From Candidatus Latescibacterota bacterium (GTDB lineage: Bacteria > JAAXHH01), in the NCBI GenBank assembly GCA_012270975.1, contig JAAXHH010000074.1, forward strand, positions 62,001 through 126,000: 64,000 nt of DNA, given 5' to 3'. Numbering within the stretch: position 1 is the stretch's first letter; the number at the start of each line of letters is the position of its first letter. The notes under the pieces are model-generated. The model worked only from the letters and a program-made list of their open reading frames with translations, searched no databases and was not told where the DNA came from. Both the position numbers and the translations under genes were made by a program. Of the stretch, positions 55,543 through 64,000 are shown piece after piece.

Positions 55543-56808
55543 TTACAAAACAGCCCGCGCCACCTTGCGGAAAGCGCGGATCACGTCGTCCACGTCTTCA
55601 TCGGTCAGTTGCGCCGGCAGGGGCAATATGCGCGCCCGGTCCAGCAGGTCGTCGCTGCGCGGCAGCATGCCGGCGCGGTATTCCATGGGGCTCTCGGCGT
55701 TGAACGGGCAGGTCCACGGACATCCCGCCGTCGTGACGGACGCCTTGTTCAGCAAGTTGGACATGTACCGGTACTGGTGTATGCCCCCGTGGGGTTCCCC
55801 GGCAGGGATCCCTTCCGCGCGAATGGCCGAAGTGAAACGCTCCGCATCGCCGGCCGATTCATGAATCCATGAGAAGTAGGCCCCGCTGTCGCCGTCCGGG
55901 TCCACGACGCGGCGAAGCTGTATGTCCGGCGTCTTGCCCAGGGTCTCCCGCAGCCGGACCTGGTGCCGGCTCATGCCTTCCAGGATGGAGGGCAGCTTGT
56001 CCAGTTGGACCAGACCCAGCGCACCTCGCAGTTCGTCCATACGGACGCCCATGCCGAAAGTCTCGAACAGCGAATCCTCCCCGGTGGAAACGCCTTCGAT
56101 GTCCCGTTCAAAACCCGTGTCATGGTAGCATATCGCGCGACGGAAGATCGCTTCGTCGTCGGTCGTGACCATCCCGCCTTCGCCCGTGGTAAAGTTCTTG
56201 TTGTACTGCAGGCTGGTCGCGCCTACCGTTCCCATCGATCCGACGCGGAGGCCGGCAATGCTCGCTCCGGCGGCCTGGGAACAGTCTTCCAGCACCGGGA
56301 TCCCGTGCCGGTCCGCGATTTCCACGATGGACGGCACGTCGGCGACCGTTCCCGCCATATGCACGGCGACGATGGCCCGGGTCCGGGGCGTGATATGCCG
56401 TTCGATATCATGGGGATCCAGATTGAGGGTGTCGTCTATGTCGGCCAGCACCGGCACGGCCCGCAGATGCACGACGGCGTTTACGTCGGCGATCCACATA
56501 AAGGCCGGCATGATGACTTCGGTGCCGGGTCCCACATCGAGGGCGGCGAGGGCCACGGAAAGGGCCGTGCTGCCGCTGTGGGTGGCCAGGGCGAAGCGTG
56601 TGCCGACATACCGGGCGTAGGCGGCTTCGAAACGATCCACCTTGCCGAGGGGCTCGATTCCGTAGTACCGGAAGGGCGACCGGGCTTCGATGACTTCGAT
56701 GGCAGCCTGTTTTTCCTCTTCGCCGTACATCGATCCACCGGGAACAAGAGGCGGCCATTTCTCGGTGCGAACCGGCGTTCCACCGTCGATTGCCAAGGAT
56801 TCCGCCAT
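55543..56808 (-). CDS. DegT/DnrJ/EryC1/StrS aminotransferase family protein
   Basis: A 421-residue PLP enzyme of the sugar-aminotransferase/AHBA-synthase family. Lys204 in QYNKNFTTGEGG is the PLP lysine, and THSGSTALSVAL, AVHMAGT and LEDCSQAAGA are the other diagnostic blocks. Members aminate keto-sugars or act in antibiotic starter synthesis; no other nucleotide-sugar gene is near, so the substrate is unknown. A strong promoter (56871-56899) lies upstream. Confidence 0.85.
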   Translation of the reverse strand: MAESLAIDGGTPVRTEKWPPLVPGGSMYGEEEKQAAIEVIEARSPFRYYGIEPLGKVDRFEAAYARYVGTRFALATHSGSTALSVALAALDVGPGTEVIMPAFMWIADVNAVVHLRAVPVLADIDDTLNLDPHDIERHITPRTRAIVAVHMAGTVADVPSIVEIADRHGIPVLEDCSQAAGASIAGLRVGSMGTVGATSLQYNKNFTTGEGGMVTTDDEAIFRRAICYHDTGFERDIEGVSTGEDSLFETFGMGVRMDELRGALGLVQLDKLPSILEGMSRHQVRLRETLGKTPDIQLRRVVDPDGDSGAYFSWIHESAGDAERFTSAIRAEGIPAGEPHGGIHQYRYMSNLLNKASVTTAGCPWTCPFNAESPMEYRAGMLPRSDDLLDRARILPLPAQLTDEDVDDVIRAFRKVARAVL

Positions 56809-56870
56809 GGGCGTCGAGCCTCACCGATCAAAACAGGTTGCTATGCGGAATGGTTGAATCAGGATTCAGG

Positions 56871-56899
56871 ACTATACTACGGCGGACATCCCGTTACAA
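56871..56899 (-). promoter_or_regulatory. sigma70 promoter of the PLP-gene run
   Basis: Minus-strand TTGTAA (56899-56894) and TATAGT (56876-56871) with a 17-bp spacer, 62 bp before the DegT-type gene start. Confidence 0.6.
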
Positions 56900-56936
56900 G
56901 CACAAATTGGGACGGACCCTGAACGGGACTTTACTG

Positions 56937-58412
56937 TTAAGGGTCTCTGCTCGCCAGTCGATGCGCCACGTCCGTCAGCCGATCCTTCCAGGCAATCCGA
57001 TCGAGCCAGCCCCGGGGAATGCCGCTCACACCGTAAAGCGCGCCGGCAAGCTGTCCCGTCACCGCCGCGACCGTGTCGGCGTCGTCGGCCAGGTTGGCCG
57101 CGAGGAGTATGGCGTTGCGGAAGTCGCCGGTGCGGGCGACGGACCAGATGGCGGCTTCAAGGGTGTGGATCACGTAACCGCTCGAGCTGATTTCGTCCCG
57201 CGGACGGCCGCGCCAGTTCCCGCCCAGGATCTGCTGGACGGCCGGCGCCCCCTCGAAATGCCGCGGCGCAAGGAGGCCCGTCCGCGGCGAACCGGCGATG
57301 GCATCTGCCAGCAGTTCGGCGAAGGCGCGGCACGCATCTACCGCTTCCTCGGCGGCGTGCGTGGTACAGGACTGTTCGGCGGCGGTGGCGTCGAGCAAAG
57401 CGCGGTCGTCCCAGAAGCGCAGGGCGACCGGGGCCAGCCGCATCAGCGAACCGTTACCTGAGGCGCGCGGATCGGTCGAGCCGGCGATCGGATCTCCGGT
57501 CCGCTGATACCGCGCAAGCGCCGCGCTCGTGGTATTCCCGATGTCGAAGCAACTTCCCGTACAGGAGTATTCGCCGTGCCGCCACCAGCTCACGAAACGG
57601 TCCATCAGGTCCCGGCAGTCCAGCGTCTCCGATGCGGCCAGGCTTTCCGCCAGGGCCAGCGCCATGGTCGTGTCGTCCGTCCACGATCCGGCGGACAGAT
57701 CGAAAGGACCTCCCCCCACCATGCCCTCCACCCGCTCCTGGGCGTCCCGCGGCCGGAATTCGAGCGTCGTGCCCACCGCATCCCCCACCGCGAGACCGAG
57801 AAAGGCCCCGATGGCACGGTCCTTGATACTTGCCGCCGTCGTGGAGGGCAGCGATTCTTCCACTGCCGCGCACTGCGCCACGTAGCGCTCCTGGCTCAAG
57901 GTTTCGATCGCGTTGGGGGATCGGGCCGCTCGAACACGGCGCATCGCTTCGGACGGGTTCTCCCCGAATTCCACGAGGAGGCGGGCGGCGAGGGTGCCCG
58001 CGCGGCCCAGTCCACCCTTGCAATGGACGAGAACGTCGAAACCGAGCCTGAGCCGGTCCCTGATGGCCGGTCCCGCGACGCACCATGCCCTCTCGAAGTC
58101 AGCACCTGGTGGCTGTCCGTCCGGAATCGGCAGATGCCACCACTCCATGTGGCGGTCCGCGACCGCCCTGGATAGATCGGGCACTTTCAGATCCCGAATC
58201 TCCTCCTCCGTGATCAGGCTGACGACCGCTGTCCCACCCCATTTTCTGACCTTATCGAGGTCCAGGTCCAAGTCGCGCTCCCAGTTTCCCGCGAGTCCCC
58301 AGGGGTACGTCTTTCCGGGGCACAGGGTTATGCCGATGCGGCCGAAGCCCGCCTTCGGTCGCACGCTGCCGATGCGAAGCGGATGGGTCACGCTGGTTTT
58401 TACCTCGGACAT
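56937..58412 (-). CDS. Dual-specificity-phosphatase/ADP-ribosylglycohydrolase fusion protein
   Basis: A 491-residue two-domain enzyme. Residues 20-185 are a CDKN3-like cysteine phosphatase: active-site Cys131-K-G-G-L-G-Arg137 (HCKGGLGRAG), with Asp98 (PIPDG) as likely general acid. Residues 195-490 are a DraG-type ADP-ribosylglycohydrolase with the metal site SWTDDTTMAL (Thr245-Asp246-Asp247) and the second cluster ADDADTVAAVTGQLAGA. AAGGA precedes the ATG. Both sites look complete. It could remove ADP-ribose and phosphate from the same protein or RNA, or process ADP-ribose derivatives; the target is unknown. Confidence 0.85.
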   Translation of the reverse strand: MSEVKTSVTHPLRIGSVRPKAGFGRIGITLCPGKTYPWGLAGNWERDLDLDLDKVRKWGGTAVVSLITEEEIRDLKVPDLSRAVADRHMEWWHLPIPDGQPPGADFERAWCVAGPAIRDRLRLGFDVLVHCKGGLGRAGTLAARLLVEFGENPSEAMRRVRAARSPNAIETLSQERYVAQCAAVEESLPSTTAASIKDRAIGAFLGLAVGDAVGTTLEFRPRDAQERVEGMVGGGPFDLSAGSWTDDTTMALALAESLAASETLDCRDLMDRFVSWWRHGEYSCTGSCFDIGNTTSAALARYQRTGDPIAGSTDPRASGNGSLMRLAPVALRFWDDRALLDATAAEQSCTTHAAEEAVDACRAFAELLADAIAGSPRTGLLAPRHFEGAPAVQQILGGNWRGRPRDEISSSGYVIHTLEAAIWSVARTGDFRNAILLAANLADDADTVAAVTGQLAGALYGVSGIPRGWLDRIAWKDRLTDVAHRLASRDP

Positions 58413-58459
58413 CGCTGGCTGTCCTTCCGGTGATTTGTTCCCGCTCCCGTCTTTTCCTT

Positions 58460-58488
58460 ATTGAACTTCCGTATTAATCTTCCGGCAA
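58460..58488 (-). promoter_or_regulatory. Weak promoter candidate for the fusion gene
   Basis: Minus-strand TTGCCG (58488-58483) and TTCAAT (58465-58460) with a 17-bp spacer, 47 bp upstream of the start. Both hexamers are only partial matches. Confidence 0.35.
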
Positions 58489-58671
58489 CGGCTTGGGGAA
58501 CTTCGCCGGACCGGGCGGACACAAGTCACGGAACCGGATCCCGACCTGGATTGTGCGGCAACAGAGACTTTAAATCCCGGAATCGGTCGTTACAAGTCAA
58601 TTCCACACCGGCACCAAAGAACACGGCTGGAACCGTCCGCGGCAGATATACCCGGACGATCCTGTTTTATC

Positions 58672-58700
58672 TTGACACCCTGCGGGTGTGTACCTATCTT
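58672..58700 (+). promoter_or_regulatory. sigma70 promoter of tRNA-Ala
   Basis: Perfect TTGACA (58672-58677), 17-bp spacer and TATCTT (58695-58700), 11 bp before the mature tRNA 5' end. Confidence 0.75.
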
Positions 58701-58711
58701 GACCGTCGTTC

Positions 58712-58784
58712 GGGGCTGTAGCTCAGCTGGGAGAGCGCATGAATGGCATTCATGAGGTCAGCGGTTCGATCCCGCTCAGCTCCA
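58712..58784 (+). tRNA. tRNA-Ala (anticodon GGC)
   Basis: A complete cloverleaf: acceptor GGGGCTG/CAGCTCC (one G-U), D stem GCTC/GAGC, anticodon stem CATGA/TCATG with loop ATGGCAT giving anticodon GGC, T stem AGCGG/CCGCT with TTCGATC loop, and discriminator A. CCA is not encoded and must be added after transcription. Confidence 0.95.
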
Positions 58785-58908
58785 TTATTCGATGGTGACG
58801 ACCTTACCATGAATGCCAGTCTCTGGTGGATCGACCGAGGCAAAGGCCGGCCCGTCGAATCGTAAAGATCTTCCATACGCAGCCGGCAATCCGTATACAG
58901 CGCTCACT

Positions 58909-60786
58909 ATGCTCAGTACCACCTGCACAGTCATTCGCAGTATACCGACTAAAGGCCGCTTCTGTACCGTGAGGCGGCTGCCGATCTGTCTGTTCTGCCT
59001 GGTCCTGCTCCCTTCCTTTGTCTATGCAGGACCCCATGCCTTCGAAGATGAGCCGACCGGCGCCGTATTGAACACAGCGTCGGTTTTTTCTTTGCCATCC
59101 AGGACTGCGCCTGACACGAGCGCGTCGGCGAATCCCGTCACGGAATCTGCGTTCAGACCCGCCGCATCCGCAGTAGATCCGGATGCACCAACCGAAGTGA
59201 CCGCCGATATGAACGCGGCCGCTTCCGGCCCGACCACCCAGACGCGCGAGTCAGATCCGGGCACAACGGCCGATCCGTACGCGGAAGAGCAGGCCGGCGC
59301 GGCCGGATTTTTCCTCCTTGCGCCTTTCCTCGAAGGATCGGATCGCGTTGAGGCGGCGGATCCCCCCTGGCCCGATTTCGGCCGATTCGACGTGCCCATC
59401 AGCTACAACAACCGGGTCAAAGCGGCGATTCACATCCTGCGGAACGACGCGTTCAATGCGTTCGCACTCTGGTTGGGCCGGACGAACAGTTACCGGGCCA
59501 TGATCGAGTCGATCCTCTCCAAATCGGGACTGCCCGGCGACCTGATTTACCTCGCTATGGTCGAGAGCGGCTTCGACCCTCGTGCGCGCTCGCGGGAAGG
59601 ACGCGCGGGCCTGTGGCAGTTGTCGCGGGAGGACGCGGAACGATACGGCCTGACCCGGAACAGCGAGATCGACGAGCGCTACGATCCGGAGAAATCGACG
59701 CGGGCGGCGGCGGCGCGGTTCAAGGACCTCTACCTTGAACTGGGCAGTTGGGACCTCGTGCTCGCGGCGCATCACGCCGGTTCGACGCCCCTGCGCGAAG
59801 CCGAGGGGTTGAGTCTGTGGAACATGAGGCTGCCCGGGCAGACGATTCCCTTCGTGTCCGCCGTCATGGCGGCGGCCATCATATCCAAGTCACCGGAGGA
59901 TTACGGATTCGAACCCGTGGGGGGCCTCCCGCTGATCCACGAGTCCGTGCCGGTTCCGAGACCCATGGCCCTCGAGGAAGTGGCCGAGGGCATGAAGATC
60001 CCGGTCGAGCAACTGCGCCGGCTCAATCCGGAACTGCGCCGTTGGAGGGCCGAATCGGGGTACAACCTCAAGGTGCCGCTGGGTACGACTCGGTCCTACG
60101 CCGCCTGGGCCGGCATCGAGCCACCGGGCCCGGACCCGTCCGACCTGACGTTCTACCGGGTCAGGCGCGGCGATACGTTGGGGCGCATCGCCCGCCGCTT
60201 CGGGGTGCGAACCGCGGATATCATCGTCGAAAACAACATACGCCGGCCGAATCGGCTGAGGATCGGCCAGGTCCTCACCATACCGTTGTATGGCGTCTCG
60301 AACCAACTGGCGAACCGATCCATACGCTACCGGCTGCCTCGGGACGTTCCACCCCCCGATCCCTCGACCCACCGAGCCATTACTTACCGCATACGGCGGG
60401 GAGACACGCTTGCCAGCATCAGCAGGCGGTACGGCGTGTCCATGGCGAACCTGCAGGACTGGAACAAGCTGCGCAATCCCGGCGACATCATCGCCGGCCG
60501 CACGCTGACGATCTATCTCCCACGCGCGTCACAAGACGCTTCGTCCGGCAACGCCTCGACTTCGGGCCGCGAATCCACTGCACGCGACGGAACCACCCGC
60601 GGCGAGAGCGGCGTGGCGGCATCGAACTCCATCACCTACACGGTCAGGCCGGGTGACACCCTCTGGGATATCGCCCGGGCCCACAACGTGACCGTGAGCG
60701 CGCTTCGAAGGGCCAACGGCCTGAGCCGGCGCGGCGCCATTCATCCCGGAGACCGGCTCCGTATCGACTTGGCTGCTTCCCAGTGA
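58909..60786 (+). CDS. LysM-containing membrane-bound lytic murein transglycosylase (MltD-like)
   Basis: About 625 residues. A signal peptide (RRLPICLFCLVLLPSFVYA) leads to an acidic, disordered linker. The SLT domain follows: catalytic Glu219 in AMVESGFDP, then RAGLWQLSREDAERYGL, DERYDPEKSTRAAAARF and AAHHAG (usually AAYNAG). It ends with three LysM domains (R-G-D-T-L…I-G-Q-V-L type) that bind peptidoglycan. It cleaves murein glycan with 1,6-anhydro ring formation in the periplasm. The start is uncertain: ATG 58909 and GTG 58969 both give a signal peptide, and none has a strong ribosome site. Confidence 0.85.
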   Translation: MLSTTCTVIRSIPTKGRFCTVRRLPICLFCLVLLPSFVYAGPHAFEDEPTGAVLNTASVFSLPSRTAPDTSASANPVTESAFRPAASAVDPDAPTEVTADMNAAASGPTTQTRESDPGTTADPYAEEQAGAAGFFLLAPFLEGSDRVEAADPPWPDFGRFDVPISYNNRVKAAIHILRNDAFNAFALWLGRTNSYRAMIESILSKSGLPGDLIYLAMVESGFDPRARSREGRAGLWQLSREDAERYGLTRNSEIDERYDPEKSTRAAAARFKDLYLELGSWDLVLAAHHAGSTPLREAEGLSLWNMRLPGQTIPFVSAVMAAAIISKSPEDYGFEPVGGLPLIHESVPVPRPMALEEVAEGMKIPVEQLRRLNPELRRWRAESGYNLKVPLGTTRSYAAWAGIEPPGPDPSDLTFYRVRRGDTLGRIARRFGVRTADIIVENNIRRPNRLRIGQVLTIPLYGVSNQLANRSIRYRLPRDVPPPDPSTHRAITYRIRRGDTLASISRRYGVSMANLQDWNKLRNPGDIIAGRTLTIYLPRASQDASSGNASTSGRESTARDGTTRGESGVAASNSITYTVRPGDTLWDIARAHNVTVSALRRANGLSRRGAIHPGDRLRIDLAASQ

Positions 60787-60849
60787 ACGACGCGACATGG
60801 TGACGTGTCCGGAAGGCCGTTCCTTCCCCTTCCGAATTCCAAAAAGTCA

Positions 60850-60878
60850 TTGACATACTTAAACTAACGTGATATTTT
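60850..60878 (+). promoter_or_regulatory. sigma70 promoter of sppA
   Basis: Perfect TTGACA (60850-60855), 17-bp spacer and TATTTT (60873-60878), 79 bp before the sppA start, in a locally AT-rich gap. Confidence 0.7.
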
Positions 60879-60956
60879 GGGCCCGGGTTATCATACCTGA
60901 TGAAGCCCATCGTCTGACGGGGTTTTTGTGTTGAAACCGGCTGGCGGAGCATGGTC

Positions 60957-61835
60957 ATGGCGCGAAAATCGGACTGGATAATCGGCGGCCTGCTTGGAGG
61001 CGGGGTGCTGGTGATCATAGTAGTCATGGTGCTGCTCATCGCCGGTCCCATGCTGAGCAGCGATAGTTCCCTTTCAGGCATGGGCGGCGGCCGGGTCGCG
61101 CTGGTCGAAGTCCGGGGTCCGATCACCCGGGCCGATGACACGGTCAAGCAGATCATCAAGTACCGCGAGGACGAATCCGTGCGGGCCATCGTGCTTCGCA
61201 TCGATAGTCCCGGCGGCGCCGTAGCCCCCACGCAGGAGATCTTCGACGAACTGCGCAAGACCCGGGACGCGGGCAAGATCATCGTGGCGTCCATGGGCAG
61301 CGTAGCGGCATCGGGCGGATACTACATCGCCTGCGCGGCCGATTCCATCGTGGCCAATCCCGGCACCATAACAGGGAGTATCGGCGTGATCACCGTCGCG
61401 CCGAGCGCGGAAGATCTGTTTGAGAAGATCGGCATCGACTGGCAGGTCGTCAAAAGCGGTCGGCACAAGGACATAGGTTCGATGAGCCGGAGCATGACCG
61501 ACGAGGAACTGGGCATCGTGCAGTCCGTGGTCGACGACGTATATGACCAGTTTGTCGGAGCGGTAGCCAGTTACAGGCCGCTTTCCCGTGAAGAAGTGGT
61601 CGAGCGGGCGGATGGACGGGTATACACAGGAAACCAGGCACTGCCCCTGGGACTCGTGGACCGCCTGGGTACTTACCAGGACGCGATCGCCCTGGCGGGC
61701 AGGATGGCCGGCCTTCCGGAAAAGCCCAGCGTGATCCGGCAGCGGCCCAAGACGTTTTTCGAGATGCTGATGGAGAACATGGAGACGATGACCGGTCTGT
61801 ATTCTCCGGGCATTGTCGAATACCGGTATCGCTAA
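60957..61835 (+). CDS. sppA: Signal peptide peptidase SppA (short form)
   Basis: A 292-residue membrane peptidase (S49) that degrades released signal peptides. One N-terminal helix is followed by the ClpP-like domain with nucleophile Ser119 (SVAASGGYY) and general base Lys171 (SGRHKDIGS), 52 residues apart exactly as in B. subtilis SppA. RIDSPGGA is the substrate-strand motif. ATG 60957 has GGAG seven bases upstream; ATG 60951 would be too close to it. It is transcribed from its own promoter with the HU gene 32 bp downstream. Confidence 0.92.
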   Translation: MARKSDWIIGGLLGGGVLVIIVVMVLLIAGPMLSSDSSLSGMGGGRVALVEVRGPITRADDTVKQIIKYREDESVRAIVLRIDSPGGAVAPTQEIFDELRKTRDAGKIIVASMGSVAASGGYYIACAADSIVANPGTITGSIGVITVAPSAEDLFEKIGIDWQVVKSGRHKDIGSMSRSMTDEELGIVQSVVDDVYDQFVGAVASYRPLSREEVVERADGRVYTGNQALPLGLVDRLGTYQDAIALAGRMAGLPEKPSVIRQRPKTFFEMLMENMETMTGLYSPGIVEYRYR

Positions 61836-61867
61836 AAGCGGCAACATCTACGATCAAGGAGAATGGT

Positions 61868-62149
61868 ATGACTAAGGCCGATATCGTGGCTCGTATCGCA
61901 CAATCCACCGGGATGACCAAGGTGGATACCGCAGAAGTGCTGAACGCGTTGCTGGATTCGATCTCATCCGCGCTGGGCAGGGGCGAAAAGATCGAATTGC
62001 GCGGATTCGGCATTTTCAAGGTGAAGGAAAGGAAGGCGCGCGTCGCCCGCAATCCCAAGACGGGGACGGGCATCAGGATACCCCCGTGCGTCGTGCCCGT
62101 TTTCAAACCGTCCGATCACCTTAAGAATCGCGTGCAGAAACAAGACTGA
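61868..62149 (+). CDS. HU/IHF-family DNA-bending protein
   Basis: A 93-residue nucleoid protein. TKADIVARIAQSTG opens the dimer helices; ELRGFGIFKVKERKARVARNPKTG is the beta-arm with the Pro-containing DNA-intercalating tip (RNPKTG…). The arm is closer to IHF-alpha than to HU. AAGGAG lies six bases before the ATG. It follows sppA closely and precedes the tiny COX24-like gene, so the three probably share a transcript. Confidence 0.93.
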   Translation: MTKADIVARIAQSTGMTKVDTAEVLNALLDSISSALGRGEKIELRGFGIFKVKERKARVARNPKTGTGIRIPPCVVPVFKPSDHLKNRVQKQD

Positions 62150-62185
62150 TCAAGAGAAACAAGAGTAATCAAGAAGGAGACCGAC

Positions 62186-62275
62186 GTGCCCAGTGGTAAG
62201 AAGCGCAAGCGTTCCAAGATCGCTACCCACAAGCGCAAGAAACGCTTGCGGGCCGACAGGCATAAGAAGAAGTAA
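62186..62275 (+). CDS. 29-residue AURKAIP1/COX24-type (bS22/mS38-like) ribosomal peptide
   Basis: A very short, strongly basic protein read from GTG 62186, with AAGGAG six bases upstream (62174-62179). The sequence has the form MPSGKKRKRSKIATHKRK… ending RADRHKKK, matching my memory of the AURKAIP1/COX24-domain peptides annotated in Bacteroidetes and relatives, homologous to mitochondrial mS38. It is too short for standard gene callers. Near-certain translation is supported by the ribosome site and the composition; association with the small ribosomal subunit is inferred from the family. Confidence 0.8.
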   Translation: MPSGKKRKRSKIATHKRKKRLRADRHKKK

Positions 62276-62338
62276 AGGCGGTAGCGGGTGTCACCGCGTG
62301 GTCACACCGCGCACGGTGTTTCGCCTCACCGCGAAGTA

Positions 62339-64000
62339 CTACCTCGCCTCGGAATAGTCCTCACCGATATAGATATCCGTGAAGATCACGGTCTTTCCGC
62401 CGAATCGGTTGGTTTTGAGCCCCCTGAGCCACGGCTTGAAAAGGTTGTTGGTCATGGGGTGAAAGACGAAGGCCGCACCCGCCTCCTCGACCAAAATGCG
62501 TTCGGCCCGGCGAAAGATCGCCGTACGCTCATCGGGGTCGATTTCCTGGTCCGCCGCGTCCAGTAAGGCTTCGAATTCGTCGTTTTCGAAATCGTGGCGG
62601 CTTCGTCCCCGGCTGCCGGGACGCCAGATCATGTCCAGCATGTTCTTTGGATCCCGGTAATCCCCGAAAAAAGGTACCAGACCCAGGTCGATGTTCCAGT
62701 TGAACATGTAATTGGTGAACACCGGGTAGTCGGCGCTGCGGAAAGTGATGCCGATGCCCAGGTGTTCCTCGAGCATCCCCTGGATCACCTCCGCGACCAT
62801 CCGGATGTCCGGCCGGGGCTGCCTGAGCCACATCTCCATCGTCGGAAACCCCCGGCCGCCGGGATACCCGGCCTCGGCCAGCAGCTTCCGCGCCGCCTCG
62901 GGATCGAAATCCTGATAGGCTTTGTAATCGCCGTGGGCGTCGAAGGTTACCGGCAGCATGGAATAAGCGGGGACAGCCGCTCCGTGCAGGACTACGCGGC
63001 AGATCGCCTCCCGGTCGATGGCCCGCGCGATGGCCCGCCGGACCCGGACGTCGTTGAAGGGAGGTTCGCGGGTATCGAAGAAGATATACCAGGTGCCGTC
63101 GGTCGGGTTGGAAACGAGTTCCGAGCTCAATTCGGGATCGCGCCGCACGCGGATCAACTCGTTCGCCTGTACCTCGGCAAAACCGACCTCGTCGTTTTCG
63201 TAGGGCAGCAGGTTCGCCGTCGAGGGATGGCGGAAGACGCGGTGAATCTTCTCCACGTACCCCTTGATGGGTCCGTCGTAATAGGGATTGAGTTCGAAGT
63301 TCATGTGGCTGCCGTGCTGCCACTCCGTCAGCCTGTAACTCGAATTGGTCACGCAGTTCCCTTCCTCGGTCCACCGGGGTCCGTGCTTCTCTACCTGCCA
63401 TTTGGGCACGGGCATGGACGTCGGGACGGAGAGTATCAAACCCAGGTAGGGCGCGGGATGGGTGGTCTCGATGGTCAGCGTATGATCGTCGATGGCCCTG
63501 ACGCCCAGCATGGCCGGGTCGGCGTCAGGCGACTGGCTGTACGCCTTCGCACCCACGATGTCGCTGTAGAAAGCGGCGTAGGGATTGGCCGTCTCGAAGG
63601 AAAGGGACCTTCGGAAGGTGTAGACGAAGTCGTGGGCCGTGACGGGCCTGCCGTCGCTCCACCGCCCCGTCTTTCGCAGGTGGAATATCCAGGTTTTGCC
63701 GTCGGGGGAGATCTCCCAGCGATCGGCCGCGGCCGGGATGAGATCGCCGTTTTCGTCCTTGGCTACCAGGGTCTCGAAGAGGAACTCGTTCCACTGTCCC
63801 ACGTAGAGGTTGACGCTGACGTCCAGGCTGCGGGGCTCGTCCCGCATGAAACGGTAGGTCTGGAATTCCAGGGGCGCCGCGTCCGGCGGCATCGGCTTGC
63901 CGATGGAATTGAAGACAGCGGGGGTGTTCTGCGAAATCGCCGGGCCTGCGCCGGTGAGCAGCACGCATGCCCATCCCAGCGTGATGATACCCAAAACCGC
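62339..64000 (-). CDS. Peptide-type ABC transporter substrate-binding protein (SBP_bac_5/OppA family), 5' end outside the window
   Basis: More than 551 residues, open to the window edge. The first visible residues (ITLGWACVLLTGAGPAISQ) are the core and cleavage region of a signal peptide whose start codon lies beyond 64000. Family landmarks are DEPRSLDV, LYVGQWNEFLFETLV, WEISPDGKTWIFHLRK, DFVYTFRRS, DVRVRRAIARAIDREAI and the closing HPMTNNLFKPWLRGL. It binds oligopeptides or similar solutes in the periplasm. The permease and ATPase genes should lie downstream on the minus strand or elsewhere; none is in the window. Confidence 0.88.
   Translation of the reverse strand, partial: AVLGIITLGWACVLLTGAGPAISQNTPAVFNSIGKPMPPDAAPLEFQTYRFMRDEPRSLDVSVNLYVGQWNEFLFETLVAKDENGDLIPAAADRWEISPDGKTWIFHLRKTGRWSDGRPVTAHDFVYTFRRSLSFETANPYAAFYSDIVGAKAYSQSPDADPAMLGVRAIDDHTLTIETTHPAPYLGLILSVPTSMPVPKWQVEKHGPRWTEEGNCVTNSSYRLTEWQHGSHMNFELNPYYDGPIKGYVEKIHRVFRHPSTANLLPYENDEVGFAEVQANELIRVRRDPELSSELVSNPTDGTWYIFFDTREPPFNDVRVRRAIARAIDREAICRVVLHGAAVPAYSMLPVTFDAHGDYKAYQDFDPEAARKLLAEAGYPGGRGFPTMEMWLRQPRPDIRMVAEVIQGMLEEHLGIGITFRSADYPVFTNYMFNWNIDLGLVPFFGDYRDPKNMLDMIWRPGSRGRSRHDFENDEFEALLDAADQEIDPDERTAIFRRAERILVEEAGAAFVFHPMTNNLFKPWLRGLKTNRFGGKTVIFTDIYIGEDYSEAR

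Noticed and set aside
60905-60930. Hairpin plus TTTTT just before sppA as a terminator
   Set aside because: The stem around CCCATCG/CGGGG is bulged and weak, and it would lie downstream of the sppA promoter.

Overview
This 64 kb window is a chromosomal stretch of a Gram-negative, GC-rich bacterium. The outer membrane is shown by two TonB-dependent receptors, the lipoprotein N-acyltransferase Lnt, signal-II lipoproteins and C-terminal beta-barrels. The gene content is typical of heterotrophic FCB-type lineages such as the Latescibacteria: three phytanoyl-CoA-dioxygenase-like enzymes, an enolase-superfamily dehydratase, mannonate dehydratase, an FAH-family hydrolase, a P1 peptidase, creatininase, a sialidase-like protein, NHL propellers and many amidohydrolase/amidase/oxidoreductase genes, plus an Oar-like receptor. 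The phylum is inferred; no rRNA or marker set is present.

Layout. 0-2.7 kb: the end of a probable outer-membrane protein, then a sigma70 promoter, a cobalamin riboswitch, an intrinsic terminator and btuB. 2.8-24.8 kb: an almost unbroken minus-strand run of catabolic and housekeeping genes (Ldh-type dehydrogenase, DapA-like aldolase, Na+/solute symporter, P1 peptidase, ClpB, methyltransferase, sialidase-like protein, lipoprotein, NHL propeller, amidohydrolase, FAD oxidoreductase, amidase, HisC-like aminotransferase, NSS transporter, alanine-racemase-fold enzyme, HisB, Gfo/Idh oxidoreductase). 25-33 kb: Lnt, a Xer recombinase, mannonate dehydratase, an Oar-like TonB receptor and an FAH-family hydrolase.

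33-43 kb is accessory. A solitary Mrr-type endonuclease and a Fic protein sit in lower-GC DNA. They are followed by a catalytically dead 5'-nucleotidase-like protein fused to a beta-barrel, with helically phased ACTAAT arrays on both sides, and then a 1331-residue Ig-like/LRR lipoprotein. 43-46 kb returns to catabolism, with two phytanoyl dioxygenases and an enolase-superfamily gene cut by an amber codon. 46-50.6 kb is a second low-GC island: a two-gene P-loop NTPase module (AAA-like ATPase plus a STAND-like ATPase with TPR repeats) behind its own promoter with an embedded palindrome. It ends against a vapB whose vapC partner is reduced to about 15 codons.

50.6-58.4 kb is again a minus-strand metabolic run (dioxygenase, FxLYD-like anchored protein, creatininase, three PLP enzymes, and a phosphatase/ADP-ribosylglycohydrolase fusion). 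58.7-64 kb carries tRNA-Ala(GGC), a LysM lytic transglycosylase, SppA, an HU/IHF protein, a 29-residue COX24-type ribosomal-like peptide and the truncated gene of a peptide-type ABC binding protein.

The best candidates for undescribed biology are the NTPase pair, the pseudo-phosphatase/barrel gene with its phased ACTAAT arrays, and the phosphatase-glycohydrolase fusion.
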